Positions 35,670 to 44,381 of a stretch of 64,000 nucleotides of DNA are shown piece by piece (the first letter of the stretch is position 1; each line of letters opens with the position of its first letter). Location: the NCBI GenBank assembly GCA_022842205.1, contig JALHQA010000005.1:145616-209615 (forward strand), in the 5' to 3' direction. A program made the translations under genes and the position numbers. The notes beneath the pieces were generated by a model. That model was not told the DNA's origin, did not search any database, and saw nothing but the letters and a program-made list of their open reading frames with translations. This DNA comes from Hyphomicrobiales bacterium (GTDB lineage Bacteria > Pseudomonadota > Alphaproteobacteria > Rhizobiales > Methylopilaceae).

Positions 35670-36626
35670 ATGGCGCATTCATACGAGAGAGGCCGTCTGG
35701 ATCTGCCTTTTGTCGGTCACTGCACATTTGGCAAGCGTCCCATCTGTACGGATCTTGACAGAATAGACGCCGATGTTGCCGTTCTCGGCGTGCCGTTCGA
35801 CATGGGAACGCAATACCGCTCCGGCGCCCGGTTCGGACCGCGCGCTATTCGCGAGGCTTCGACACTCTTCTCGTTCGGTCACGGCGGCGCCTATGATCAC
35901 GAAGACGACACGGTCTATCTGCCGATGGACAAGGTGCGGATCGTCGATGTCGGCGATGTTGATATCATACATACGGACACCCGCGCGAGCCACGCTAATT
36001 CCGAAGCCGCCGTGCGCAAGATCCTTGCGAGAGGCGCCTTGCCCGTGGTGCTCGGCGGCGATCACGCGATCAACATACCGTGCATCCGTGCGTTCAGCGA
36101 TCAGGAGCCGATCCACATCGTTCAAATCGATGCGCATCTCGATTTCGTCGACGTACGCCACGGCGTGACGGAAGGACATGGTAATCCGATGAGGCGCGCG
36201 GCCGAGCATGCGCATGTGACGGGCATCACCCAGATCGGTATCCGAAATGTGTCGTCCACGGCCAGGGAAGGCTACGATGACGCGCGGGCACGCGGATCGC
36301 GTATCATGTCGGTACGACAAGCCAGAAGGCTTGGAACCGCTGGCGTGCTGGAGGCGATCCCGGCGGGCGCCCGTTATTATGTGACGATCGATATCGATGG
36401 ATTCGACCCGTCGATTGCGCCCGGCACAGGCACGCCGAGCCATGGCGGGTTTCTCTACTATGAAGTGATGGAGATCCTGCAGGCTTTGACGAAGCGCGGC
36501 AAGGTCGTCGGCGTGGATCTGGTTGAGGTAGCGCCCGCTTACGATCCATCCGGGATTACGGGCTTTCTTGCCGCACAAGTGCTGCTGAATTTTTTGGGAT
36601 ACATATTCGCAGAGCGGGTGGGTTAA
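35670..36626 (+). CDS. Ureohydrolase (agmatinase/arginase family)
   Basis: The 318-residue protein has all metal-binding motifs of the dinuclear Mn ureohydrolases: VLGGDHAINIP, QIDAHLDFVD and DIDGFDPSIAPGTGTPSHGG, plus N-terminal GVPFDMGTQYRSGARFGPRAIR. The family splits guanidino compounds to urea and an amine, with agmatine, guanidinobutyrate, guanidinopropionate or formimidoyl-glutamate as known substrates. The agmatinase-type length and GTGTPS region favour a non-arginine substrate. The locus also encodes importer, carbamoylase-like and deacylase enzymes, so an exogenous guanidino or ureido substrate is likely. Confidence 0.9.
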   Translation: MAHSYERGRLDLPFVGHCTFGKRPICTDLDRIDADVAVLGVPFDMGTQYRSGARFGPRAIREASTLFSFGHGGAYDHEDDTVYLPMDKVRIVDVGDVDIIHTDTRASHANSEAAVRKILARGALPVVLGGDHAINIPCIRAFSDQEPIHIVQIDAHLDFVDVRHGVTEGHGNPMRRAAEHAHVTGITQIGIRNVSSTAREGYDDARARGSRIMSVRQARRLGTAGVLEAIPAGARYYVTIDIDGFDPSIAPGTGTPSHGGFLYYEVMEILQALTKRGKVVGVDLVEVAPAYDPSGITGFLAAQVLLNFLGYIFAERVG

Positions 36627-36861
36627 TGCGTGCCGAAGGCCTGTTCCGCGCCCGCTTTGGCTAGGTCTCGGCTGTGGTCTCTGGCGACTGCCACGTGATG
36701 AGTGGGGGCTAGCCCTTCTTGCAGAGACGATAGCCGGTAATTTTGGGGTCCTTCGCGCTGACTTCCGGAAAATTCCGAGGCACCAAACACGGGCAGAGCA
36801 ACCTCGTTCTGGCTGATCGCTACCAACATCCTAGTGAATCTCGCCCGGTTAATTGTGGACA

Positions 36862-38526
36862 TCATCGAGCTGAGCTAGCAGTCGCCACCTTGCGCTGCGC
36901 GCGCCAGGAGACGGGGAGATCCACCTTCCACAAGAGTTGGTGCAGCGTCAGTCCATACGGCTGTGTGCCGGCCAAGATGTTATCGGTCAATTCCGGCGAC
37001 AGAAATGCCAACCGCAGCACGAAGGCCGCATAACGCTCGTCGGTATCGTATGCCCGGGCGAGGTCGCGCAATGTCGCGAAACGTCCGCTGCACAGGTCGC
37101 GCCACCAGCGGTGAGCCTGACCAACGGCTTTGACCAGAGCGGGATCGGGGAGGGGGTCAGGCTCGCCGGAGGCTGGGATGACCAATTTGAGTTCAAGGCC
37201 GCGGCGTTCAAAACGTGTGGGTTCCTGTATCGTCGCGATATGCTCATCGCCGGTATCTGTGGGATCGAGCGCGCCGATATTGACATCGATGGCAGCATAG
37301 TCGTCGGCTAGGCGAATCTGCTTTACGAGCCGGGTAATAACATCGAAACGCGCGGCAGGATCCTCTGCCGCCAGCATATCTGCAAGCGATCTCGCATGTT
37401 CGACTACCGAGGAAATATCGCTGGAAGACCCTGACCATTGAGAGGCGATCCATGACGGATCACGTAGGTATCGCGCGAGGAGATTTGCAATTGTTGGTTC
37501 GAGCGTTGCGGCCGGGACTCGCAGTTGTGTCGAGCTAGCATCGCTCGGCCCGAGCCGAGAGCGATAGTACCGGTGCCGGACGCCGTTCTTGTTGGAATGG
37601 GTAACGCCCAGCCGTCGGCCGCGGGCGTCTCGGAGAAGCCCCGCAAGCAGGCTCGGATGTTTGGCCCGGCCTGAACCCCTCGGGCGCCGTGTGTTCTGAG
37701 CCAGGTGCGCTTGCACGGCATCCCAGGTCTCGGGGTCAATGATAGCCTCGTGGAGACCCTCGTGAATCATTCCTCTGTGTCGGATTTTCCCAGCATAGAT
37801 GACGTTGTTCAGCATCTGATAGAGATGGCCCCGGAAGAACGGTCGCCCGCCGCTGGAAGTACCTTCGATTGACCGATAGATCGGCGTTACGATCCCCTCG
37901 GCGCGCAGCGAGTTTTCGACGGCTTCGACGGTGCCCAGCTCAAGATATCGCTCGAAGATTGTCCGTACCAGCTTTGCTTCATTCGGCTCGACAATAAGGC
38001 TTCGATCCTTCCTGCGATATCCCATTGGGACATGACCCCCCATCCACATCCCCTTTGCTTTGGAGGCCGCGATCTTGTCGCGGATGCGCTCACCGGCAAC
38101 CTCGCGCTCGAATTGCGCGAAGGACAGGAGAACATTGAGGGTAAGGCGTCCCATGGAGCTGGTGGTGTTGAAGGCCTGGGTTACCGAGACGAATGAGGTT
38201 TTGTTCGCGTCGAAGATCTCGACGATCTTGGCGAAATCGGCCAGCGAGCGCGTTAGACGGTCGACTTTGTAGACGACGACAACATCGATCTTGGCGGCGG
38301 TGATATCGGCCAAGAGTCCTTGGAGGGCGGGGCGGTCTATCGAGCCGCCGGAATAGCCACCGTCGTCATAGAGAGTTGGCAGGACACTCCAGCCCTCATG
38401 CTTCTGGCTGACGATGTAGGCCTCGCAGGCTTCGCGCTGGGCATGCAGCGAGTTGAAGTCCTGTTCGAGGCCTTCTTCCGAGCTCTTGCGAGTGTAGACC
38501 GCGCAACGCAGTTTCTTGTTAGCCAT
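36862..38526 (-). CDS. Large serine recombinase
   Basis: The start at 38526 gives 554 residues. The N-terminal resolvase domain has CAVYTRKSSEEGLEQDFNSLHAQ (catalytic Ser in YTRKSS), YDDGGYSGGSIDRPALQ and VYKVDRLTRSLADF. A recombinase domain (MGYRRKDRSLIVEPNEAKLVRTIFERYLELG) and a zinc-ribbon-like region follow, but with Arg/His/Gly in place of the usual Cys cluster. The C-terminus is long and helical. Such enzymes integrate or excise mobile elements at short att sites. DUF2924 and DUF3489 genes lie directly upstream and overlap, a trio frequent in alphaproteobacterial islands. Confidence 0.92.
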   Translation of the reverse strand: MANKKLRCAVYTRKSSEEGLEQDFNSLHAQREACEAYIVSQKHEGWSVLPTLYDDGGYSGGSIDRPALQGLLADITAAKIDVVVVYKVDRLTRSLADFAKIVEIFDANKTSFVSVTQAFNTTSSMGRLTLNVLLSFAQFEREVAGERIRDKIAASKAKGMWMGGHVPMGYRRKDRSLIVEPNEAKLVRTIFERYLELGTVEAVENSLRAEGIVTPIYRSIEGTSSGGRPFFRGHLYQMLNNVIYAGKIRHRGMIHEGLHEAIIDPETWDAVQAHLAQNTRRPRGSGRAKHPSLLAGLLRDARGRRLGVTHSNKNGVRHRYYRSRLGPSDASSTQLRVPAATLEPTIANLLARYLRDPSWIASQWSGSSSDISSVVEHARSLADMLAAEDPAARFDVITRLVKQIRLADDYAAIDVNIGALDPTDTGDEHIATIQEPTRFERRGLELKLVIPASGEPDPLPDPALVKAVGQAHRWWRDLCSGRFATLRDLARAYDTDERYAAFVLRLAFLSPELTDNILAGTQPYGLTLHQLLWKVDLPVSWRAQRKVATASSAR

Positions 38527-39076
38527 GAGCAGAGTCCAGGACTGCGCTTGTGCGGACATCAGCGGCGGGGACTTCCTTTGCCGGTGAATCCAAGGAGCTT
38601 AAACTTGGCGGCGTGCTCGGCGCCTTCTTGATGCCGAAGAAAACCCAACCATTCCATTTCGTACCGGTGATCGCCTTTGCGATCTCCGTCAGGGATCCGA
38701 AGCGTTTGCCGTCCCAGTCGAAGCCACCGCGGGTGACGGTGACCTCATAGATCCGGCCATGCCATTGCCGGATCAGTCTGGTGCCAGGCTTCAGCTTCGT
38801 TTTGCGCGGTGTCGGATTGGGCTGCGGCGCATCCTTAAGCACGATCACGGCAACGAGAGCGTCCAGCTTCTTTCTGGTCTCACGATCGAGTCCGCCCAGC
38901 ACAGCGGTTTGTAACGCATGACCGGTCGCAAGCTCGATCAGTCCGCGGCGCATATATTTCGGGGGAAGGGAGCCCGTGAGATCGAGGTATCGGCTTTTGA
39001 GATCGTCGAGTGAGAGCTCGCCCAGGCTGGCGAGCTCCCTATCGATATCCTCGGGCGCTATTTTTGAGCGCGCCAT
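38519..39076 (-). CDS. DUF2924 domain protein, partner of serine recombinase
   Basis: The 185-residue protein starts at MARSKIAPEDIDRELASLGELS. It has the DUF2924 core: LKSRYLDLTGSLPPKYMRRGLIELATGHALQ, then PGTRLIRQWHGRIYEVTV..GFDWDGKRFGSLTEIAKAITGTKWNGWVFFG. The last part resembles a small DNA- or RNA-binding beta domain. Its 3' end overlaps the recombinase start by 8 nt, and its start follows the DUF3489 stop within a few bases, so all three are translated together. A helper role in recombination is inferred from context only. Confidence 0.87.
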   Translation of the reverse strand: MARSKIAPEDIDRELASLGELSLDDLKSRYLDLTGSLPPKYMRRGLIELATGHALQTAVLGGLDRETRKKLDALVAVIVLKDAPQPNPTPRKTKLKPGTRLIRQWHGRIYEVTVTRGGFDWDGKRFGSLTEIAKAITGTKWNGWVFFGIKKAPSTPPSLSSLDSPAKEVPAADVRTSAVLDSAHG

Positions 39077-39078
39077 GA

Positions 39079-39675
39079 TCAAGCCGCCTTATCGGCCGGC
39101 ACTTTGACGATCCTGTAAATCGTTTTCGTCTTGTCCTTGGCCTTGTCGCGGCTGACCCCGTAGCCCTTCTTTCTCAGGCCCGTGAGTACAGCTCTCACCG
39201 AATGCGGCAGCCAGCCGGTGGCCTGGGTCAATGCGGTGATCGAGGCGCCTTCCTTGCGCTGCAGCAGTTTGAAGACCAGCGCGGTCTTGCCTGTCGCCGG
39301 GGCCGAGGGCGGGGGCCGCGCATCCTTCTGCCTCTTCGCGTTAGCTGCCTTTGGCGCCGCCTTACGCTTAGCTGTTGGCTTGATTCGCTTCTTGGCTGCT
39401 TGTGGCTCCTCGACGGTCGGCTCGGTGCTCACGCCGATGGCGACAAGCCCGAGATCGGTAATGACAAGGGCCAACGGCTCATTTCTAGCGTCTTCATAAC
39501 GCCAGACCGGCATTGCAGGATCGGCAGCGATCTCGGCGATGAGACCGCGCTCGATGAGCGTCTTAATCATCGCGATTGTCTTGGAATTTGGCCGGGTCGG
39601 CTGATCGACGACGCGGTCTTCGCGCTGTGCGGCCTTCGATAGGATTACCAGCTGTGCATCGGTGAGCTTTGACAT
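39079..39675 (-). CDS. DUF3489 domain protein, partner of serine recombinase
   Basis: The start at 39675 follows a GGAGG site and gives 198 residues. The first half has a winged-helix-like segment (KLTDAQLVILSKAAQREDRVVDQP) and a Lys/Ala/Pro-rich linker (KKRIKPTAKRKAAPKAANAKRQK). The second half is the DUF3489 helix-turn-helix: FKLLQRKEGASITALTQATGWLPHSVRAVLTGLRKKGYGVSRDK. It looks like a DNA-binding protein. It is the first gene of the recombinase operon and may regulate it, which is inference. Confidence 0.87.
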   Translation of the reverse strand: MSKLTDAQLVILSKAAQREDRVVDQPTRPNSKTIAMIKTLIERGLIAEIAADPAMPVWRYEDARNEPLALVITDLGLVAIGVSTEPTVEEPQAAKKRIKPTAKRKAAPKAANAKRQKDARPPPSAPATGKTALVFKLLQRKEGASITALTQATGWLPHSVRAVLTGLRKKGYGVSRDKAKDKTKTIYRIVKVPADKAA

Positions 39676-39831
39676 AAGGACCTCCAGGTAATGACGGGTT
39701 TCCGTCACCACCTGAAGCCCCGAGTGGGATTCGAGGCGAGGTTCAACCGGTCGCCCGGTGTCCCCAATAGCAATGCTTGCTAAGCGATAAGATGCCAGTC
39801 CTTTTTAAGACATTCGCCCAATTTTGCGGGC

Positions 39832-40074
39832 TCAGCTGCTAGCCTTCAGATAGCGCTTAAAAAGGCGTTCAGGATCCTCGCCCAGCGCACGAGCCAAAAC
39901 TACAAACTCCACGATATCCAGTCGGCGTTCTCCGTTCTCATACTTGGCGACAAATGACTGATGCTTCTTCAAGCGGCGAGCCAAGGCGTCCTGAGTGAGG
40001 CCGGCCGCCTTCCGGCTGGAGATCAGCACCTCGACGAGGCGACTGTGATCGGGTGATCGTAGAGTTTTGCGCAT
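39832..40074 (-). CDS. Small Xre-family helix-turn-helix regulator
   Basis: This 80-residue protein is almost entirely one HTH_3 domain: LISSRKAAGLTQDALARRLKKHQSFVAKYENGERRLDIVEFVVLARALG, followed by a short basic tail. Such single-domain repressors control mobile elements or act as antitoxins. No toxin gene is adjacent; the neighbours are the recombinase operon and a membrane-anchored unknown transcribed in the opposite direction. Confidence 0.88.
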   Translation of the reverse strand: MRKTLRSPDHSRLVEVLISSRKAAGLTQDALARRLKKHQSFVAKYENGERRLDIVEFVVLARALGEDPERLFKRYLKASS

Positions 40075-40196
40075 GAGCTTGCGACGAATCGAGTCCGCAG
40101 AAGCTCATCCGCTTTCAGGATTATCCCAGAAGTGGATTTTATTTGAAAAGCATGGCTTGTACCCGGAGGCGAATGAACCACCACCGGGAGATTTAA

Positions 40197-40973
40197 ATGG
40201 CCATCTTGATTGCATTGCTACTGCTGACGCTGATCGGCTCGACGTTATACGGCGTGCTCGCGATAGTCTGGCCGCTCCCGCCCCTTCGATCTCGGAAATC
40301 CTGGCTTGGGGTTACCGCAGCGTCCGTTATCGGCTTTGGAATAGTGACTTCGTTTTTGCCGACGCCTCCGGCGCCAACGCACGAGCCCGCCTCCGACGAT
40401 GCGGCGACAAAACCTAAAGAGGCCGAGGAACGAAACGACCCCGAGGCCAAGATGGAGCCGGTCGCGCCCCTGCCAGCGCCAGAACAGACGCCGAATATTA
40501 CCATCTTACCTGAGCCGAAAACCGCGCTTGATCTCATCAAAGACGCCGGCGGCAGGCATCTTCAGAGCGTCGAGGAGGTTTTCGACGTCAAAGGTCTTCC
40601 GGGGAAAGCGGTTCGCGTTTCGTATGCGTTGACGACGGTACCCAGCGAGTCAAACCTCATTTCGATTCCAGCGATCGTCTACCTCAAAGCCGCAGAGATT
40701 ATCGCCAGGGAGGGCGATGAATATTCCGGCATTGAGTTTCTCGTCCGCGCGGAATCCCTCGATGCTTACAATATGACGGAAATGTCCGACGTCATCACTT
40801 GGAGAATTACGCGATCGGAGCTGAAGAAAATTGAATGGCAAAATTTCTCCAGTCGGCAGCTTCTCGGCCTGTCAGACGTCAAGCTCGGTGTATTGGGTCG
40901 ATCGGCCGTTCGGGCCTTCTGCGAGGGAAATCCGGTCATGGCTGCAAAATTCTGCCGGCGAGCGCTGCAGTGA
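40197..40973 (+). CDS. Membrane-anchored protein of unknown function
   Basis: The 258-residue product has two N-terminal hydrophobic segments (residues 3-24, AILIALLLLTLIGSTLYGVL, and 38-55, LGVTAASVIGFGIVTSF). A Pro/Glu-rich linker (60-100) and a soluble C-terminal region follow, including LIKDAGGRHLQSVEEVFDVKGLPGKAVRVSY. I do not recognise a family. It lies in the mobile segment, converging with the DUF5681 gene, 5 bp between stop codons. Its base composition is lower in GC than the core genes. It could be an accessory or cargo gene of the element. Confidence 0.6.
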   Translation: MAILIALLLLTLIGSTLYGVLAIVWPLPPLRSRKSWLGVTAASVIGFGIVTSFLPTPPAPTHEPASDDAATKPKEAEERNDPEAKMEPVAPLPAPEQTPNITILPEPKTALDLIKDAGGRHLQSVEEVFDVKGLPGKAVRVSYALTTVPSESNLISIPAIVYLKAAEIIAREGDEYSGIEFLVRAESLDAYNMTEMSDVITWRITRSELKKIEWQNFSSRQLLGLSDVKLGVLGRSAVRAFCEGNPVMAAKFCRRALQ

Positions 40974-40978
40974 ATTGA

Positions 40979-41701
40979 TTACTCCTTCTGAGTGAGCCAA
41001 CGATCCGCCATTGTCCGTTTGTAGCTGTCAACCCTCTCTCTAACGCCTTCGATGTCGTGTATGAGCCCCTGCTTCTCGTTCGGATCTTTCTCGATCCGCA
41101 ATTGTTCCTCCAAGTCCCGCAGAATATTTCCGGACCGCTTTATGTAAGACTTCATGGCGGCCCATTTTTTCTTCTCTTCGGGGGTTAGAGGTCCGACGAT
41201 GACGGCGGTTCCGGCCCAAGGGTCTATGCGGATGTCCTCCGGGTGGGGGATGATGTCGTCGATGCTCTTTTTCGCTTGTTTGCGGGTTTCTAGCTCTTGA
41301 GTAGCCCATTCTTTGTATTCCACCGCGGCCTTGAATGCGTCCAAGTTGCCCTCGTTCTGCTCGTCTTCATTTGCCTTCGCGATCGCAATGAATTTTGCTT
41401 GCGCCCTGTAGCTTCCTTTGAGCGCGCTAATTCCAAGAGACCGCAAGACGGCTTGGAGCGCTGTCACTTCGATCACCCGATTTCCATCGTTCACGCGAAC
41501 CTTCCGATCTACCTCCTCCATGACAATGCGCACGAAGGTATCCCGGCGGCAGAGAACTTGCGCCTTCTTCGATCCACGTGGTCGTCCTTTCGGATTCCCG
41601 GAAGTCCCTTTCCGGAATCGTGTCGCTTTCGGCGGTTTTCCGTATCCGACCTCGTAATCGTCATCGCCGGGGCCACCGCTATCACCGTCGTTGTTCTTCA
41701 C
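40979..41701 (-). CDS. DUF5681 domain protein
   Basis: The 240-residue protein has the DUF5681 signature near its N-terminus: EVGYGKPPKATRFRKGTSGNPKGRPRGSKK. The rest is charged and helical, with coiled-coil-like sequence in the last 80 residues. Members occur next to ParB-domain methyltransferases and terminase-like genes in alphaproteobacterial mobile elements; the biochemical role is unknown. Its start overlaps the methyltransferase stop by 4 nt. No terminase-like gene follows here. Confidence 0.82.
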   Translation of the reverse strand: MKNNDGDSGGPGDDDYEVGYGKPPKATRFRKGTSGNPKGRPRGSKKAQVLCRRDTFVRIVMEEVDRKVRVNDGNRVIEVTALQAVLRSLGISALKGSYRAQAKFIAIAKANEDEQNEGNLDAFKAAVEYKEWATQELETRKQAKKSIDDIIPHPEDIRIDPWAGTAVIVGPLTPEEKKKWAAMKSYIKRSGNILRDLEEQLRIEKDPNEKQGLIHDIEGVRERVDSYKRTMADRWLTQKE

Positions 41702-42981
41702 GGGGCGGCTCCGTCAGTTACTTTCTCGGCCGTGTCATTTGAAAAAGCTTCCCATCGAGCGATGATCTGATCGCAATAGAGAGGATCGATTTCCAACAAC
41801 GCGGCGCGTCGACCGGTCTTCTCCGCAGCAATGAGTGTTGAGCCGCTCCCCCCGAAGACATCGAGAACGAGTCCGCCGCGACGGGACACGTCCTTCATCG
41901 CATCACAGATCAACTGCACCGGCTTGACTGTCGGATGCATGGACAATTCATCCAGCCGGCCGACTTTGCGTGTATTTACTCCGCGATACTCCCAGACATT
42001 GGTGCGGTATCGGCCATGCTGGCCGAGCTCAAACGTGTTGATATGCGGCTCGTCGCCGTTCTTAAACGCAAAGATCAGCTCGTGTCGGGAGCGGTAGAAT
42101 GTTCCCATTCCACCGTTGTCTTTGACCCATACGATCAAGTTCTTCAGTTCGGAGTAGTGGCCCTCTGCTGCGCTTGTGAGCTCGCCTGTATGCCGCCAGT
42201 CCATGCAGATGAAATGAATGGAACCGTTGGAGCTGTTCGAGACGAGATTCTCCATGACGCCCTGAAGGAACGATGTAAACTCGCTCGAACTCATCTCGCC
42301 AGAGGCCATTGCGAATTCTCGATGCTTGATCGAGCCCAGTCCGCACACATTCTTGTCAATCGGCACGTTGTAAGGAGGGTCGGTGAAGACCATCTCGGCT
42401 AACTCGCCGTCCAGCAGCTTTTGAACGTCCTCAGAACTGGTGGCGTTGCCGCACAAGAGACGGTGGCGCCCGAGCTTCCAAAGGTCGCCTGGTTGGCACC
42501 GGGCTGGCACGGCTGCCGGCGGCAAGAGATCTGCCTTTGGATCGCCCTTTTCCTCAGGGGCGAGCCCTTCGACCAGACTGTCGATTTCTGCAATTGAAAA
42601 GCCGGTGAGATCGACATCGACCGTTTCGTCTGAGAGGAGAAACTTCAGTTCCTCGGCAAGTATTTCCTCGTCCCAGCCCGCATTGAGGGCCAGCTTGTTG
42701 TCGGCGATGACATAAGCGCGCTTTTCTGCCGCCGACATTTGCGACAGGCGGACACACGGCACGGTGTTGAGCATTAGGAACTTGGCTGCCTCCATTCTGC
42801 CGTGTCCCGCTAGAATGACGTTGTCGTCATCGATCAGCACCGGATTGGTGAATCCGAAGCGCTCGATACTTTTTGCGATCTGCTGGACTTGCTTCTTTGA
42901 ATGTGTTCGGGCGTTCCGGCACCACGGTTTGAGAGCAGTAACTTCCAGGTGCTCGAACTTTGGCAATGGGGTCATAGCCAA
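41698..42981 (-). CDS. ParB-domain site-specific DNA methyltransferase
   Basis: The 427-residue protein joins a ParB/Srx-like N-terminal domain (about 15-110, LKPWCRNARTHSKKQVQQIAKSIERFG and AGHGRMEAAKFL) to an amino-methyltransferase domain. The catalytic motif FTDPPYNVP precedes the AdoMet motif DVFGGSGSTLIAAEK, so it is beta-class, N6-adenine or N4-cytosine. It has no restriction partner nearby, and such orphan enzymes are typical of phages and integrative elements. It is translationally coupled to the DUF5681 gene. Confidence 0.92.
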   Translation of the reverse strand: MAMTPLPKFEHLEVTALKPWCRNARTHSKKQVQQIAKSIERFGFTNPVLIDDDNVILAGHGRMEAAKFLMLNTVPCVRLSQMSAAEKRAYVIADNKLALNAGWDEEILAEELKFLLSDETVDVDLTGFSIAEIDSLVEGLAPEEKGDPKADLLPPAAVPARCQPGDLWKLGRHRLLCGNATSSEDVQKLLDGELAEMVFTDPPYNVPIDKNVCGLGSIKHREFAMASGEMSSSEFTSFLQGVMENLVSNSSNGSIHFICMDWRHTGELTSAAEGHYSELKNLIVWVKDNGGMGTFYRSRHELIFAFKNGDEPHINTFELGQHGRYRTNVWEYRGVNTRKVGRLDELSMHPTVKPVQLICDAMKDVSRRGGLVLDVFGGSGSTLIAAEKTGRRAALLEIDPLYCDQIIARWEAFSNDTAEKVTDGAAP

Positions 42982-43844
42982 CCTCCTGCCGTCTTGCAGA
43001 GATTTGGCGCGAGGAAATTGGATCGAGCGAAAGAAGTAATGTACGCGCGCGTTAGCGAGCGCCGAGCAGCGATCACCGCTGCCCCGAGTGATCGAGACAT
43101 AGGTACGAGCCTCCGCGATCTGCCGATGTCGGCAGCCAGATAGAATGAGGATTTTAGTCAGGCGACCGTGCGAAGCATCCCGCTATCGCGACGGTTGGGA
43201 GATATTCCCGGCTCAGGAGGTTCCCACCCACCAGCGCGAAGCATCACGCAACGCGCTTTAAAGCCTGATCCTGCGGTAAACCGCATCCGGGGCATCCCGC
43301 CTCCGAACCTAAGCTCTGACCTTAGATCGGGCATCCCGCCTCTGGACCTAAGCGATTACTTAGAGATCACACGATGATGCCCGGAAACGCGCGGCCAGCA
43401 AGGCCGTTTCAGCTTTTGTCCACAAGTTGTCATCTCACACCCATGGCCGTGCCCAGAGCTCGGCCAGGCTGGTCCGGCTTTATCCGCGCGGGCCGACAGG
43501 CAAGCCTTCAGCTGGCCCTAAATAACGTAAGCGCGACGACAGTGCCGGCCAAAAAGTCCCCGCATGAGATTCAGCTTCCATTCGCGGGCGTAGGAAGTTC
43601 ACGGAAAAATGCAGCATGAAGGCTCAAAAGGCGCTAGGCCAACTGCACACCCGGGATCCTGCGTGATCCGGCGGGTTAGCGGCCGAAAGACTTTGAACGT
43701 GTACATACGATGTCTGTGCTTTGTTCGAACACCGTTGCGACGTCGAAGGATTACTGGCCGCAGCCGAGTTGGACCTCAAATCGAGCGCTCAGTGGATTGA
43801 TCTTGAGCATGGGAAGTATGTGTGCACGGAGCGACGGGTGTCGA
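42982..43844. other. Gene-free region with short degenerate repeats
   Basis: No convincing gene is seen in about 860 bp upstream of the methyltransferase. Four copies of GCATCMCGC occur at 43175, 43241, 43292 and 43331. The last two are parts of a longer repeat, GGGCATCCCGCCTCnnnACCTAAG. The stretch may hold the promoter of the methyltransferase operon and the edge of the mobile segment. Confidence 0.5.
43175..43339. repeat. Four degenerate GCATCMCGC repeats
   Basis: GCATCCCGC or GCATCACGC appears four times with spacings of 66, 51 and 39 bp. The first two copies share a preceding GCGAA; the last two share GGGCATCCCGCCTC followed by ACCTAAG. The arrangement could be protein-binding sites of the mobile element, but short length makes chance possible. 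Confidence 0.4.
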
Positions 43845-44381
43845 TCATGCTTTTTCCACCAGATCCGCGGGGCGCAGTCCGCGCCGGAAACGTGCGGAGT
43901 TGGTTACATATGCTGCCGCCGCCGCGTTGAGATTGACGTCGTCCTCCGGTGCCAGCGTCTTAATTATCTTGGCCGGAGCGCCGACGATCAGGGAGCGCTC
44001 CGGATAGATGCGGCCTTCGAGGATGAGTGCTCCGGCACCCACGACACTGTGGGCTCCTATGACGGCACCGTTCAACACGATGGCGCCCATTCCGATCAGG
44101 CAGCCGTCGCCAATCGTGCAGCCGTGGACAATGGCGCGGTGGCCAATGGTGCAGCCCTCGCCGACAGTAACTGGGAAGCCGGGATCGGCATGTATGATTG
44201 CGCCGTCCTGTATATTGGTGCGGGCGCCGATCCGGATGTCGTCGTTATCGCCGCGCAAAACGGCGCCAAACCACACGCTGACGTCGCTGCCCATCGCAAC
44301 TCGGCCGATGATTGTTGCATCTGGCGCCAGCCAGGGAGACTGGCCGACAGGCACGTAGTCATCGAGAGAATAGACGGACAT
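43845..44381 (-). CDS. Gamma-carbonic anhydrase-like hexapeptide-repeat protein
   Basis: The start at 44381 (MSVYSLDDYVPV) gives 178 residues. Left-handed beta-helix hexapeptide repeats run from about residue 20 to 140 (DVSVWFGAVLRGDNDDIRIGARTNIQDGAIIHAD, then GCTIGHRAIVHGCTIGDGCLIGMGAIVLNGAVIG). His residues at the IIHAD, IGHRA and VHGC positions match the zinc ligands of gamma-carbonic anhydrases (PaaY/YrdA group). Members may hydrate CO2 or act as thioesterase-like or scaffold proteins. It is read opposite to the following catabolic cluster. Confidence 0.88.
   Translation of the reverse strand: MSVYSLDDYVPVGQSPWLAPDATIIGRVAMGSDVSVWFGAVLRGDNDDIRIGARTNIQDGAIIHADPGFPVTVGEGCTIGHRAIVHGCTIGDGCLIGMGAIVLNGAVIGAHSVVGAGALILEGRIYPERSLIVGAPAKIIKTLAPEDDVNLNAAAAAYVTNSARFRRGLRPADLVEKA

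Noticed and set aside
43175-43339. CRISPR array
   Set aside because: Repeats are only nine bases, imperfect, and spacing is uneven; no cas genes are in the window.
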